Below, in pieces: positions 44,763 to 54,047 of a DNA stretch of 64,000 bases (the first letter of the stretch is position 1; each line of letters opens with the position of its first letter). This stretch comes from Natronolimnohabitans innermongolicus JCM 12255 (GTDB lineage Archaea > Halobacteriota > Halobacteria > Halobacteriales > Natrialbaceae), in NCBI RefSeq assembly GCF_000337215.1, contig NZ_AOHZ01000111.1, positions 1 through 64,000 on the forward strand, written 5' to 3'. The notes under the pieces were generated by a model. That model was not told where the DNA came from. It ran no database searches and saw only the letters and a program-made list of their open reading frames with translations. Both the position numbers and the translations under genes were made by a program.

Positions 44763-46862
44763 ATGACTCGAGACGGAACGATGAGCGCCATTCGAGCCGC
44801 CGTCGACGGGCTGACAGCGGGGACCGTCCTCGACGGAATCGGTCCGCTCGGTGGACGCGAACGGAGGGACGCGTGTTCGTGTCGCGCCTCGATCGCGGAC
44901 GGTACGCTCGTCCTCGAGGCGAGCGACTGTCCCGGAGACGGCCGACTGTCGGCCGAACCGGCATGTCGCCGGACCGCCGTCGACGCGCTCGCCAAGCGCG
45001 ACGCGGATCGAATCGTCGTTCGATCGAACGGCATCGAACGCCACCACTACGGACAGAGTGTCGACCTGTTCGCCGCGGCCGGCCGGTTCGTCGACCGGTT
45101 CGGAAACACGAACGACGAGTTGGCAGCGACCGCACGAGCGGATCCACTTTCGATCGGGGCGCAATTACGGCAACCGGGTACCGGTCACGCGTCGGAATTC
45201 GGTTCCGGTGACGGCTCGCCGCTCGTCCACGAAACGGAACTCGTCGCCCTCGCGAACGAGTTCGACGCGTACGAATCGATCCCGTCACCGACCGTCGGCC
45301 TCACGATCGGTCACTACCGTATCGACCCGACGATGCCGGACGACGCCCGACTCCGGGACGGCCGCTCGCTCGAGACGGGCAGCGACGTGCGGCTCTACGA
45401 CCGCCGTCGGGGCGTCACACGGTATACGCTCGACCCCGCCGAGTTGCGACTGACGGAGGACGAGCGCTCGCAGCTTCTCGAGGGGTACGAAGCGATCGCC
45501 GAGGGCGTCGTCGACGGCGACCGCGCGGCCGCTCGAGCGCTCGAACACGTCACCGGCGAGCCGGCCGATCCGCTGCTCAGGGAGATCCTCGCGAAACACA
45601 CGGCGGGATACGGCGTGCTCGAGGACCTGTTCGCGGATCCGCGTCTGACGGACGTCTACGTGACATCGCCGGTTTCGCGAAACCCCCTGCAGGCGGTCGT
45701 CGACGGCGAATCGATGCGGACGAACGTCTACCTGACGATCGAGGGGGCGCGAGCGCTCGCGTCTCGGATCCGCCGGACCAGCGGTCGTGCGTTCTCGCGG
45801 GCGAAGCCGACGGTCGACGCGACCGCACCGCTCGAGAGCGGAACCACCGTCCGCGTCGCGGGCGTAACCGATCCGGTTAGCGACGGCGACGCCTTCGCGT
45901 TTCGAGAACAGACGGACGATCGGTTCACGCTGCCGGCGCTCGTCGCGAACGGAACCGTCTCCGCGAAAGCGGCGGGATTTCTCTCCGTCGCCGTCGAGCG
46001 AAACGCCGCGGCGCTGATCGCTGGGACCCGCAGCGCGGGGAAGACCACCCTCCTCGGGACCCTGCTGTACGAACTCTCGCCCGAAACGCGGACGGTCGTG
46101 CTCGAGGACACCCCCGAACTGCCGGTCGAAGCGCTGCAATCGGTCGGGAGAAACGTCCAGCCGCTCAGAACGGGCGGCGAGGGCGGTCCGGAAATCACGC
46201 CCGAGAAGGCACTCAGAACGGCGCTCCGACTCGGCGACGGCGCGCTCGTCGTCGGCGAGATACGGGGCGAAGAGGCCCAGGTCCTGTACGAAGCGATGCG
46301 CGTTGGCGCCAACGCCAACGCGGTGTTGGGAACGGTACATGGCGACGGCGCCGACGACGTCTTCGAACGCGTCGTCACCGACCTCGGCGTCGCTCCCTCC
46401 TCGTTCGCCGCGACGGATCTGGTCGTTACCCTCCAGTCGACTCGAGTGGACGGCGAACGGACGCGACGCCTCTCACAGATCGAGGAGGTCGTCGGCGACG
46501 GCGACGAACACTGGTTCGAGCCGCTCTACGAGCTCGGTGAGTGCGAACGCGAACGCGAACGCGGCGTCGGAACCGACCGCGGGAGCGCCTGTGCGACGGA
46601 CGGCGGGAACGACCCGACGGTCCAGCGACCGGAGCGTCAGCCCTCCGTGACGGCGGTTCCGACCGGCCGAATCGACCGCGGCGAAAGTCGCGTCGTCGAG
46701 CGACTCGCGGCCCCGGACGAATCGTACGCCGACGTCCGACGAGCGATCGAGCAGCGAACGGAACGGCTGGCAGCACTCGCCGCGGACGGCCGAACGCGTC
46801 CGCGAGAAGTTGCAGCTGCCTGTGCCGGACGACACGACCGCGGAGGGACCACCGGAGGGTGA
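44763..46862 (+). CDS. type II/IV secretion ATPase (PilB/ArlI-like)
   Basis: The 699-residue ATPase has Walker A AGTRSAGKTTLLGTLL (about residues 419-434), the Asp box VVLEDTPELPVEAL, Walker B GALVVGEIRGEEAQVLYEAMRVG and the His-containing LGTVHGDG. These define the VirB11/PilB/GspE group that powers archaeal pili and archaella. N-terminal 250 residues are family-specific, with a Cys-rich strip (ACSCRASI...DCPGDGRLSAEPACRR). It is leaderless, with TATA GTTTATACC about 27 bases before the ATG, and precedes the PilC-like membrane gene by seven bases. Confidence 0.88.
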   Translation: MTRDGTMSAIRAAVDGLTAGTVLDGIGPLGGRERRDACSCRASIADGTLVLEASDCPGDGRLSAEPACRRTAVDALAKRDADRIVVRSNGIERHHYGQSVDLFAAAGRFVDRFGNTNDELAATARADPLSIGAQLRQPGTGHASEFGSGDGSPLVHETELVALANEFDAYESIPSPTVGLTIGHYRIDPTMPDDARLRDGRSLETGSDVRLYDRRRGVTRYTLDPAELRLTEDERSQLLEGYEAIAEGVVDGDRAAARALEHVTGEPADPLLREILAKHTAGYGVLEDLFADPRLTDVYVTSPVSRNPLQAVVDGESMRTNVYLTIEGARALASRIRRTSGRAFSRAKPTVDATAPLESGTTVRVAGVTDPVSDGDAFAFREQTDDRFTLPALVANGTVSAKAAGFLSVAVERNAAALIAGTRSAGKTTLLGTLLYELSPETRTVVLEDTPELPVEALQSVGRNVQPLRTGGEGGPEITPEKALRTALRLGDGALVVGEIRGEEAQVLYEAMRVGANANAVLGTVHGDGADDVFERVVTDLGVAPSSFAATDLVVTLQSTRVDGERTRRLSQIEEVVGDGDEHWFEPLYELGECERERERGVGTDRGSACATDGGNDPTVQRPERQPSVTAVPTGRIDRGESRVVERLAAPDESYADVRRAIEQRTERLAALAADGRTRPREVAAACAGRHDRGGTTGG

Positions 46863-46869
46863 TCGGTCG

Positions 46870-48615
46870 ATGCAACGACACCACGTCACCGAGCGGGCGG
46901 GACGACGGGCTGCGCTCCTCGAGGGACTCGCCGCACTCGCCCCGATCACCGTCGACGAGCCACCGACGAGCCTCGAGGACTCGCTCTCGTTCGTCGATGC
47001 ATCCTACGACGCCGAGACGGTCATTCGGGCGAGCTACGGTGCCGGAATCGTCGCCGGGGTCCTTCCGCTGGGGTTATTGCTGTTCGAGGTCCCGCTCTCG
47101 TTCGTCCTGTTTTTTACCCTGGCGACGCCGATTGCGGCGGGCTCGCTCGTCCGGCAGCTACCACACGTTCGGGCCGCGTTCCGTCGCACGGAATCACTCG
47201 GCGAAACGCCGAATCTGATCGGCCGCGTCGTGCTCCGAATGCAGGTTCAGCCGGCGCTCGAAGGGGCGACGCGATTTGCGGCCGAAACGGGAATCGGACC
47301 GCTCTCCGAGAGCCTGTCGGCACACGTCGATCGGTCGGTCGGAACGTCGAAGACGGGACTGCTCACGTTCGCCGAGGAGTGGGCGGCGTGGTTTCCCGCG
47401 CTGCGACGGTCTGCCCATCTGCTCGCAGCAGCCCAGGAGGCGCCGCCTGGGGAACGCGCACGGACGCTCGACCGCTCGCTTGCAGCCGTACTCGACGGAA
47501 CGCGGGGACAACTCGCCGAGTTCACGGCGTCGATCCGTGCGCCGACGACTGGGCTGTTCGCGTTCGGAGTCATGCTTCCGCTCGCGCTCGTTGCGATCGT
47601 TCCGGTCGTTCCGATGGCCGGGTTTTCGGTCAACATCTGGATTCTCGTGTTTCTGTACACGCTCGTGCTCCCCGCCTGTCTCGTCGCTGCTGGAGTTCGG
47701 CTCCTCGTCCGTCGCCCGGTTGCGTTTCCGCCGCCGACGATCGGACGCGAGCATCCAGACGTACCCGACTCGCTGCGTGTTCGGGCGCTGTGGGGGCTGC
47801 TCGCCGCCGTCGTCGGGTACGTGATCCCGACAGTCGTCGGACCGGCACACCTCGTGCCGATCACGACCGTCGGATTCGGCGCTGGCGTCGCGCTGCTCGC
47901 CGTCTACGGCCCGATCCTCGAGGTCAGACACTACGTCCGAGCCGTCGAGGCGAATCTCGCCGACGCGCTGTACATCGTTGGCCGACAGGTCGCCGACGGC
48001 GAGTCCGTGGAGTCCGCCGTCGAACTCGCTGCCGAACGCGTGCCGGGCGAAACCGGGGCCGTCTTCGAACGCGCGGCTGGTGTCCAGCGTCGCCTCCGAA
48101 TCGGCGTCGAGGCGGCGTTCCTCGGCCCCCACGGGGCACTCAGAAACGTCCCCAGCCCCAGAGCTCGCGGAACGGCGACGCTACTGGCGATCGCCTCGCG
48201 AGAAGGAAAGCCCGCCGGCCGCGCCATCGTGTCGATGGCCGACCACCTGGACGAACTCGCCGAAGTCGAAGCCGAGGCAAAACGGGATCTGGCCAACGTG
48301 ACCAGCACGCTCGACAACACGGCCGCCTACTTCGCCCCGCTGGTCGCCGGCGTCACCGTCGGTCTCGCCACGATGATGGCGGGCGGCGACCTGTTCTCGG
48401 CAACCGACCTCGACGCGGCCGCGTTCCCGGCCGAATCGCTCGCGATCGTCATCGGCGTCTATCTCCTCATGCTATGTTTCATCCTGCTCCCGCTCTCGAT
48501 CGCCCTCAGACACGGCGTCGACCGCGCGCTCATCGGCTACCACGTCGGCCGGGCGCTCGTCTCCTCGATGGTCTGCTATACTGTCACCGTCGGACTCATC
48601 GACATCGTCCTGTGA
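46870..48615 (+). CDS. PilC/TadC-type membrane platform protein
   Basis: The 581-residue protein has two type II secretion F (GspF) domains with large cytoplasmic segments and about seven to eight hydrophobic helices (for example FGVMLPLALVAIVPVVPMAGFSVNIWILVFLYTLVLPACLVAAG). I start at the ATG at 46870 because GGAGG (46854-46858) lies eleven bases before it; a TTG further upstream overlaps the ATPase gene. It forms the inner-membrane base of a pilus or archaellum-like machine with the ATPase. Confidence 0.85.
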   Translation: MQRHHVTERAGRRAALLEGLAALAPITVDEPPTSLEDSLSFVDASYDAETVIRASYGAGIVAGVLPLGLLLFEVPLSFVLFFTLATPIAAGSLVRQLPHVRAAFRRTESLGETPNLIGRVVLRMQVQPALEGATRFAAETGIGPLSESLSAHVDRSVGTSKTGLLTFAEEWAAWFPALRRSAHLLAAAQEAPPGERARTLDRSLAAVLDGTRGQLAEFTASIRAPTTGLFAFGVMLPLALVAIVPVVPMAGFSVNIWILVFLYTLVLPACLVAAGVRLLVRRPVAFPPPTIGREHPDVPDSLRVRALWGLLAAVVGYVIPTVVGPAHLVPITTVGFGAGVALLAVYGPILEVRHYVRAVEANLADALYIVGRQVADGESVESAVELAAERVPGETGAVFERAAGVQRRLRIGVEAAFLGPHGALRNVPSPRARGTATLLAIASREGKPAGRAIVSMADHLDELAEVEAEAKRDLANVTSTLDNTAAYFAPLVAGVTVGLATMMAGGDLFSATDLDAAAFPAESLAIVIGVYLLMLCFILLPLSIALRHGVDRALIGYHVGRALVSSMVCYTVTVGLIDIVL

Positions 48616-48654
48616 ACGCTCGAGTTTACATACCAGAACGCGGCCACGGTGTCC

Positions 48655-49560
48655 ATGGACTTGGAAGCCCCCGCCGACGCCTGGTACGTCTGGGTCGCCG
48701 TCACCCTCGTCAGCCTGGCGATCGGCGGCATCGTACTCGGACTGCCGACGGGACCGCCGCCGGACGCGGCCCAGGCCGCAAACACCGTCGAACGGACGGC
48801 CGGGAGCACGATCGACACCAGCGGCCGCTACGAACACGACGCCGACGAGGTCAACATCGACGGAACGACCGTCGCGCTTCGGAACGAACACGGGACGACG
48901 CGAGCAAGCAGCAGTTACGGCCGCCTCGTTCCGGTGATGGGCAACGACGACCTCGAACGAATCGCTCGCGGAGACTCGCTCGAGGACGTGTACGGAACCA
49001 GTGATGCGGACGGGCAATTTCTCGCGGATCTCGCCGCCGCGAACGAGCGCGTCGCTGGCGAATGGCAGACGGCGGACGGCGAACTGGCCGTCAGAACGCT
49101 TACGCTCGAGGCCGAAACCGGTCCGTCGGTGTCCCTATTGGGGACGCAAGCGGCCGCCGATTGGGAGTCAGACGATGATCGCGGACTCACCGAAGCGACG
49201 ATTCAATACACCGCCAGCGCCGAGACCGACCTCTCGATCGAACTCTCGATGCCCAAATTCATCAGAGGAGAAGAGACGACCAAAACTGCATCGCTTCCGA
49301 CCGACGGGACACAGAGCGAACACGAACTCGAGTTCGTTTCGAGAGACGACCCCGATATCGAATCAGCTGTCGATTATAAGATTTCGGCCGAGGTGTATAC
49401 TGACGGCACCCTCGAATGTGACGCCTTCCTGAACAGCCCGGGACGATTCGGGACGATCTGTGACGGCGGCGCACTCGCCGGCGAGACGGGCGACGCGGTC
49501 GAACAGATCGCGGAGTACAGGGGCAACGGAGAGTACCGAGTCACCGTCGTTACCGCGTGA
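48655..49560 (+). CDS. membrane-anchored protein of the pilus-like locus
   Basis: The 301-residue product has one N-terminal transmembrane helix (about residues 11-32, WYVWVAVTLVSLAIGGIVLGL) and a long acidic external domain. TATA GTTTACATACC is about 27 bases before the ATG at 48655. An IsoT-like prepilin motif is absent. It closes the pilus-like operon and may be a pilus-assembly or pseudopilin-type component. A haloarchaeal family of unknown function (perhaps DUF7283, from memory). Confidence 0.6.
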   Translation: MDLEAPADAWYVWVAVTLVSLAIGGIVLGLPTGPPPDAAQAANTVERTAGSTIDTSGRYEHDADEVNIDGTTVALRNEHGTTRASSSYGRLVPVMGNDDLERIARGDSLEDVYGTSDADGQFLADLAAANERVAGEWQTADGELAVRTLTLEAETGPSVSLLGTQAAADWESDDDRGLTEATIQYTASAETDLSIELSMPKFIRGEETTKTASLPTDGTQSEHELEFVSRDDPDIESAVDYKISAEVYTDGTLECDAFLNSPGRFGTICDGGALAGETGDAVEQIAEYRGNGEYRVTVVTA

Positions 49561-49664
49561 AGATCGTCTCTAGGTGGTATGGGAAGATAGCGGTCTCGGA
49601 GCGGCCAGTGCTGCCGCCAATCCGAACGAAATCGGTTTACTTCCACCGCCGCTACGGGCGGGCA

Positions 49665-51629
49665 GTGAGCGACGAACGTGCTTCGGACGTGACCGGCGAG
49701 CCCCAGCAGGCAGACGACGCGGCGGCTGAAGCCGACGGCGAACCGAGCGACGACGAGCAGTTCTCCATCGCGGACTTCCACGACGCCTCGCAGGAGGCCG
49801 GACGACCCGTTCTCACGGCCGCGGCTGTCGCCCGTGCCCACGAGATTTCGCAGGACGCCGCCCGCGAGGCCCTCGAGTCCCTCCAGTCGCGAGACGAACT
49901 CGAGCGGCTCTCCGTCGAGGCCGATCCCGTCGTCTGGTATCCCAGCGAACTCGAGGATTTGACCGACCGCGAGCGGGTGGTCGTCTTTCCGAAGCGACGC
50001 GAGATCGTCGTCGACCGGCCGGACCAGTTCACGCGCGCCCAGCTCTCGCAGTTCGCCCACCTCGCGGACGGAAACGGCGAGCAGGGGTATCGATACGTCG
50101 TCAGGCCGGAGGACGTCTGGCAGGCGCCCCACGACTCCTTCGACGACCTCGCCAGAACGATGCGCCAGGCGCTGGGCCAGCGCTCGGACGCTCTCGAGGA
50201 CTGGGTCGAGAGCCAGTGGGATCGGGCCCACCAGTTCCGACTGACGACCCACGAGGACGGCTACACCGTCCTCGAGGCGAAGAGCCCGGAGGTCATGGGT
50301 AACGTCGCCCGCCAGAAACTCGACGAGGAACACGTCCACGCGCCGATCTCGGAGACCGAAGACTGGGTTCGCGAGGGGTCAGAAGCCGCGATCAAACGGA
50401 TTCTCTACGAGGCGGGGTATCCGGTGCAAGACCACCGCGAACTCGAGGCTGGCGAGGACCTTCAGATCGACCTCGAGGTATCGCTGCGAGCGTACCAGCG
50501 AACCTGGGTCGACCGATTCGCCGACGCGGGCGAAGGCGTCTTCGTCGGTCCGCCGGGCAGCGGGAAGACGGTCGCCGCGATGGGGGCGATGGCCCACGTC
50601 GGCGGCGAGACGCTGGTGCTCGTCCCGAGTCGCGACCTCGCGCGCCAGTGGGCCCAGACGATCGAGGAGTACACCTCGCTCGAGGCTCACCAGATCGGGC
50701 AGTACCACGGCGGCCAGAAGCACGTCCGTCCCGTTACCATCGCGACCTACCAGATCGCGGGGATGGATCGGCACCGATCGCTGTTCGACGACCGCGAGTG
50801 GGGGCTGGTCGTCTTCGACGAGTGCCAGCACGTTCCCTCTGACGTCTATCGCCGGAGTACGCACCTGCAGTCGCGCCATCGCTTGGGGCTCAGCGCGAGT
50901 CCCATCAGGGAAGACAACCGCCAGACCGAGATTTTCACCCTCGTCGGGCCGCCGATCGGCACCGACTGGGAGGCGCTGTTCGACGCCGGCTTCGTCGCCG
51001 AGCCCGAACTCGAGATTCGCTACGTTCCGTGGGGCGACGAGGAGCAGCGAAACGCCTACGCCTCGGCGGACGGACAGGAACGCTACCGGATCGCCGCGAA
51101 GAACCGCGGCAAAGTCGACGAGGTGCGGTACCTGCTCTCGGCTCACCCCGACTCGAAGGCGCTCGTCTTCGTCGACTACCTCGAGCAGGGCGAGGATCTC
51201 GCGGCGGCCCTCGACGTGCCATTTCTCAGCGGCGAGACGCGCCACCACGAACGCCGTCGGCTCCTCGAGGAGTTCCGACGGGACGAACGCGACCTGCTGA
51301 TCGTTTCGCGGGTCGGCGACGAGGGGATCGACCTGCCGACAGCCGACCTCGCCATCGTGGCCTCGGGACTCGGCGGCTCCAGGCGCCAGGGAACGCAGCG
51401 TGCCGGTCGAACGATGCGCCCCGCCGGCGGCGCGCTGGTCTACGTCCTCGCCACGCGCGGGACCCGTGAAGAAGACTTCGCCCGCAAACAGCTCCAGCAC
51501 CTCGGTCGAAAGGGGATGACGATCCGAGAGCAGACGGTCGAGCGCGGGGACGGTGGCGGCAGTGGCGGTGCGGGCGGTGGCGGTGACGACGACGGCGAAG
51601 AAAACGACGGAAACGGCGAGACGGAATAG
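49665..51629 (+). CDS. XPB-like superfamily 2 DNA helicase
   Basis: The 654-residue helicase has motif I FVGPPGSGKTVAAMGAMAHVG (about residues 292-312), motif II VVFDECQHVP (DECQ), the LGLSASPIRED motif III and motif VI QRAGRTMRP. A UspA-independent N-terminal region (about 250 residues) resembles the damage-recognition part of archaeal XPB. The C-terminus is Gly/Asp-rich. I use the GTG at 49665 since GGTTTACTTCC lies about 29 bases upstream; a frame start at 49557 overlaps the previous stop. Likely a DNA repair or transcription-coupled helicase. Confidence 0.85.
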   Translation: MSDERASDVTGEPQQADDAAAEADGEPSDDEQFSIADFHDASQEAGRPVLTAAAVARAHEISQDAAREALESLQSRDELERLSVEADPVVWYPSELEDLTDRERVVVFPKRREIVVDRPDQFTRAQLSQFAHLADGNGEQGYRYVVRPEDVWQAPHDSFDDLARTMRQALGQRSDALEDWVESQWDRAHQFRLTTHEDGYTVLEAKSPEVMGNVARQKLDEEHVHAPISETEDWVREGSEAAIKRILYEAGYPVQDHRELEAGEDLQIDLEVSLRAYQRTWVDRFADAGEGVFVGPPGSGKTVAAMGAMAHVGGETLVLVPSRDLARQWAQTIEEYTSLEAHQIGQYHGGQKHVRPVTIATYQIAGMDRHRSLFDDREWGLVVFDECQHVPSDVYRRSTHLQSRHRLGLSASPIREDNRQTEIFTLVGPPIGTDWEALFDAGFVAEPELEIRYVPWGDEEQRNAYASADGQERYRIAAKNRGKVDEVRYLLSAHPDSKALVFVDYLEQGEDLAAALDVPFLSGETRHHERRRLLEEFRRDERDLLIVSRVGDEGIDLPTADLAIVASGLGGSRRQGTQRAGRTMRPAGGALVYVLATRGTREEDFARKQLQHLGRKGMTIREQTVERGDGGGSGGAGGGGDDDGEENDGNGETE

Positions 51630-51673
51630 TCCAGGCCGTCAGTGCCGTCTACTCGAGTCGATTCGGCCAGCGC

Positions 51674-52159
51674 TCACTCGTCTCGAGCGTCGAGGATTTC
51701 CTCGATCAAGCCGTCGGTATCAGTCGCCGCGAGCCGAAAGACGGCGTCGTAGAACTCGCGGCCGGTCAGATCGCGAACGTCGTGGTCCGTCCGGAGCTGT
51801 GCGTCGACCAACGCTCGCGCGTCGTCGACGCGCTCGAGGGTCTCCGGGCGAACGTAGACCGTCTTCTTCTCGGTCGCGTCGAACGGGAACGCGGTCGGAT
51901 CGTCGGGGTCGATGTCGGCGTCGCCATCGGTGTCGGTGTCTGCGACGTCGGCCGTGTCATCGGCGGTCGCCGCGGACGCGTCCGTCGACGCCGTCTCGGT
52001 TTCCGAATCGGTGCTCGAACGGGCGGAATCTGCGTCAGTGTCGGCGTCACTGCCGGCCGAGTCTGACCGATACTCGACCGCCGTCGACTCGTCGGCGTCG
52101 CTCGACGTGTCGTCTTCGACGGCGTCGCTCAACCCCGCGAACCGGTTGTCCTCAGGCAT
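51674..52159 (-). CDS. acidic protein with putative ribbon-helix-helix domain
   Basis: The 161-residue product has an extremely acidic, Ser/Thr/Asp/Ala-rich N-terminal tail of about 95 residues and a compact C-terminal domain: KKTVYVRPETLERVDDARALV (strand, then helix), DVRDLTGREFYDAVFRLAATD (second helix) and an acidic tail. Strand-helix-helix order and the KTVYV strand fit a ribbon-helix-helix DNA binder. It is translationally coupled to parA (its ATG overlaps parA's TGA). In other partition systems this position holds the centromere-binding protein, so I propose that role. An N-terminal tail binding ParA is possible. Confidence 0.6.
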   Translation of the reverse strand: MPEDNRFAGLSDAVEDDTSSDADESTAVEYRSDSAGSDADTDADSARSSTDSETETASTDASAATADDTADVADTDTDGDADIDPDDPTAFPFDATEKKTVYVRPETLERVDDARALVDAQLRTDHDVRDLTGREFYDAVFRLAATDTDGLIEEILDARDE

Positions 52160-52982
52160 CGGCGACACCCCCGCGTTCGACGACGGCGGCCAGTTCGTCC
52201 AGTCGGTCGAGCATATCGCTTTCGGGGTCGTACTCGGCCAGCGGCACGCCCTCGCGCCACGCGCGCTTGAACGCGATCCGTTCGCGCAGGCCGGGACCGG
52301 GAGAGTCCGGATCGTCGAAGTGAGCCGAGCGTGCGAACTCGGGGAGGTACTCGCCGAACTGCGACTCCTCCAGATCGCCGATGATCCGCTTTTCCTCGTT
52401 GTCGCCGGCCAGCGAGTTCGGAACGATCGCGAGGATATCGAGGTCGATCTCCTTGCGGATCGGGCCGATCTGCTGGGTGTACATCCGCTCGAAGCCGCTG
52501 ACGCTGGGCTCGCTCATCCGCAGCGGAACGATGACGTTCTGCGTCGAGATGAGCGAGGCGTCGGCGAGCGGACCCAGGTTCGGGGGCGAGTCGACGACGA
52601 CGTAGTCGTACGCGTCGCCGAGGACGGGGTCGACGATCTCGTTTCTGATCCAGAGTTCGCCGAAGGTCGCGCTGCGGATGCTGTTCTCGACGCTATCGAG
52701 ATCCTCGTGGGCTGGCAAGACGTCGAACGCCTCGGTCGAACGGATCACGTCGCCGAGGGTCGTCTCGTTGCCGTCCTCGAGAACGTCCCCGAGGTGAACG
52801 TCGCTCGAGTAGGCCTCGGCGAGGCCGACGCCCTCGGTGGCGTTGCCCTGTTGGTCCAGGTCGACCAGCAGAACGTCGTTACCGCGGTTAGCGAGGCGTT
52901 CGGCGAGGTTGATCGCGATGGTCGTTTTGCCGACGCCGCCTTTCTGCAAGGCGACGCTGACGGCGCGTGGGGTCGTTGTCAT
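52152..52982 (-). CDS. parA: ParA/MinD-family partition ATPase
   Basis: The 276-residue protein starts MTTTPRAVSVALQKGGVGKTT, a deviant Walker A KGGVGKTT with signature Lys 14, followed by LLVDLDQQGNATEGVGL (Walker A' near residue 40) and YVVVDSPPNLGPLADASL (Walker B). It lacks a MinD amphipathic C-terminal membrane helix, which favours a ParA role on DNA. No N-terminal HTH domain is present (ParA type Ib or Soj-like). The start at 52982 is used because the open frame before it runs into the repeat array. Confidence 0.88.
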   Translation of the reverse strand: MTTTPRAVSVALQKGGVGKTTIAINLAERLANRGNDVLLVDLDQQGNATEGVGLAEAYSSDVHLGDVLEDGNETTLGDVIRSTEAFDVLPAHEDLDSVENSIRSATFGELWIRNEIVDPVLGDAYDYVVVDSPPNLGPLADASLISTQNVIVPLRMSEPSVSGFERMYTQQIGPIRKEIDLDILAIVPNSLAGDNEEKRIIGDLEESQFGEYLPEFARSAHFDDPDSPGPGLRERIAFKRAWREGVPLAEYDPESDMLDRLDELAAVVERGGVADA

Positions 52983-53049
52983 TCGTGGGTACACCTCCGT
53001 CGTCTCCGATCGCCGCGGCGTCGTTCGGTCCGGCGTCTCGAGTCGATCG

Positions 53050-53935
53050 GCGAAGTGGACACCGTGTACACAGTGTGAACAGTACGAACCGTTCGAGATG
53101 TGAATCCGGTCGCAGTGCCGTCGCTTCGACTGATCTGGAGCGGACACCTGCCTCGAGAGGCCCTAGAATACCGTTCGAACCGTTTCCGCGGTTCTGACGG
53201 TTCACACCTGGTGGACGGTGGAGACAGTCCACACATTGTAGACAGTGTAAACGCGTCACGCATTGCGGACAGCGTATGCCGTGTGAACGGTACGGGACAG
53301 CGGATCGATCGCTGGTTCAGGAACTGTCCGAACAGTTCGAACAGTCGGAACCGTGGACACGGTGTGGACATCGTGTAAGGTTTGGTTGACGCCGACGCGT
53401 ATCGGATGCGACGCGTGATACGTCTACCATCCGACCAGCGTGACTTAACAGTAGCGGAAACAGTTACACATTGCACACGGTGTAGACAGTGTGTCCGGAA
53501 ATTTCGGTAGCACGGTGAACGGTACTTTCCGGGTAGTGCTTTCAGCGGGAACCACAGGCCCTGAGGGGCGAGATACCTAGAGGGTGAATCGAAGACCCCT
53601 AGATGAAAAGTCCAAACGGTCCACACTGTGGAAATCAGTACCCTATCTACAATGTGTGGACTTTTCAGAGCGTTCACACGGTTTACCCCGCACGGTAACA
53701 GTGAGTTGGCGGAGAACTGATCGAAGCGTTCCGTCCGAACGGCGGCCAAAACTGTTTGAACAGTCCACACTGTGTAGACGGTTCGTGAGTTACACGACGG
53801 CCGGTCGATACCGAGTGAAACGGATACCGGCGCGCTGGACGGGAGTGTCGAGAGCCGGACACAGTGAGAGACGTATTTCAGTGGAGACAGTTTACACTGT
53901 TCAGACGGTGTCAAATGTGTAGACGGCTCGAGGCG
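53050..53935. repeat. array of nine-base palindromes between parA and herA
   Basis: The gap consists largely of nonamers of pattern NNACNGTNN, many of them perfect palindromes (GAACAGTTC, ACACAGTGT). Units sit end to end: 53059-53112 (six units), 53168-53374 (23 units in strict register, for example AGACAGTCC, AGACAGTGT, GAACGGTAC, GAACAGTTC), then 53466-53492, 53614-53631, 53749-53784 and 53885-53929. Copies with one or two changes fill the spaces. The nine-base period makes a false reading frame of repeating Thr-Val, but codons and composition do not behave like a gene. It is probably a multi-site protein-binding region. Confidence 0.75.
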
Positions 53936-54047
53936 ACGCGAGTGAGTGATCCACGTCGGCCGGCGGCGTCGAGGCCAATATTCAAGGTGCCGTGTTCGAA
54001 GTGTACCTGTATATGAACACGTCGCGCGCGCTCGAGGTGGGTCGTCG

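Noticed and set aside
44763-46862. Secretion ATPase as part of an archaellum motor
   Set aside because: No archaellins, ArlCDE, ArlFGH or ArlJ are near; the PilC-like partner and accessory genes fit a pilus-like machine better.
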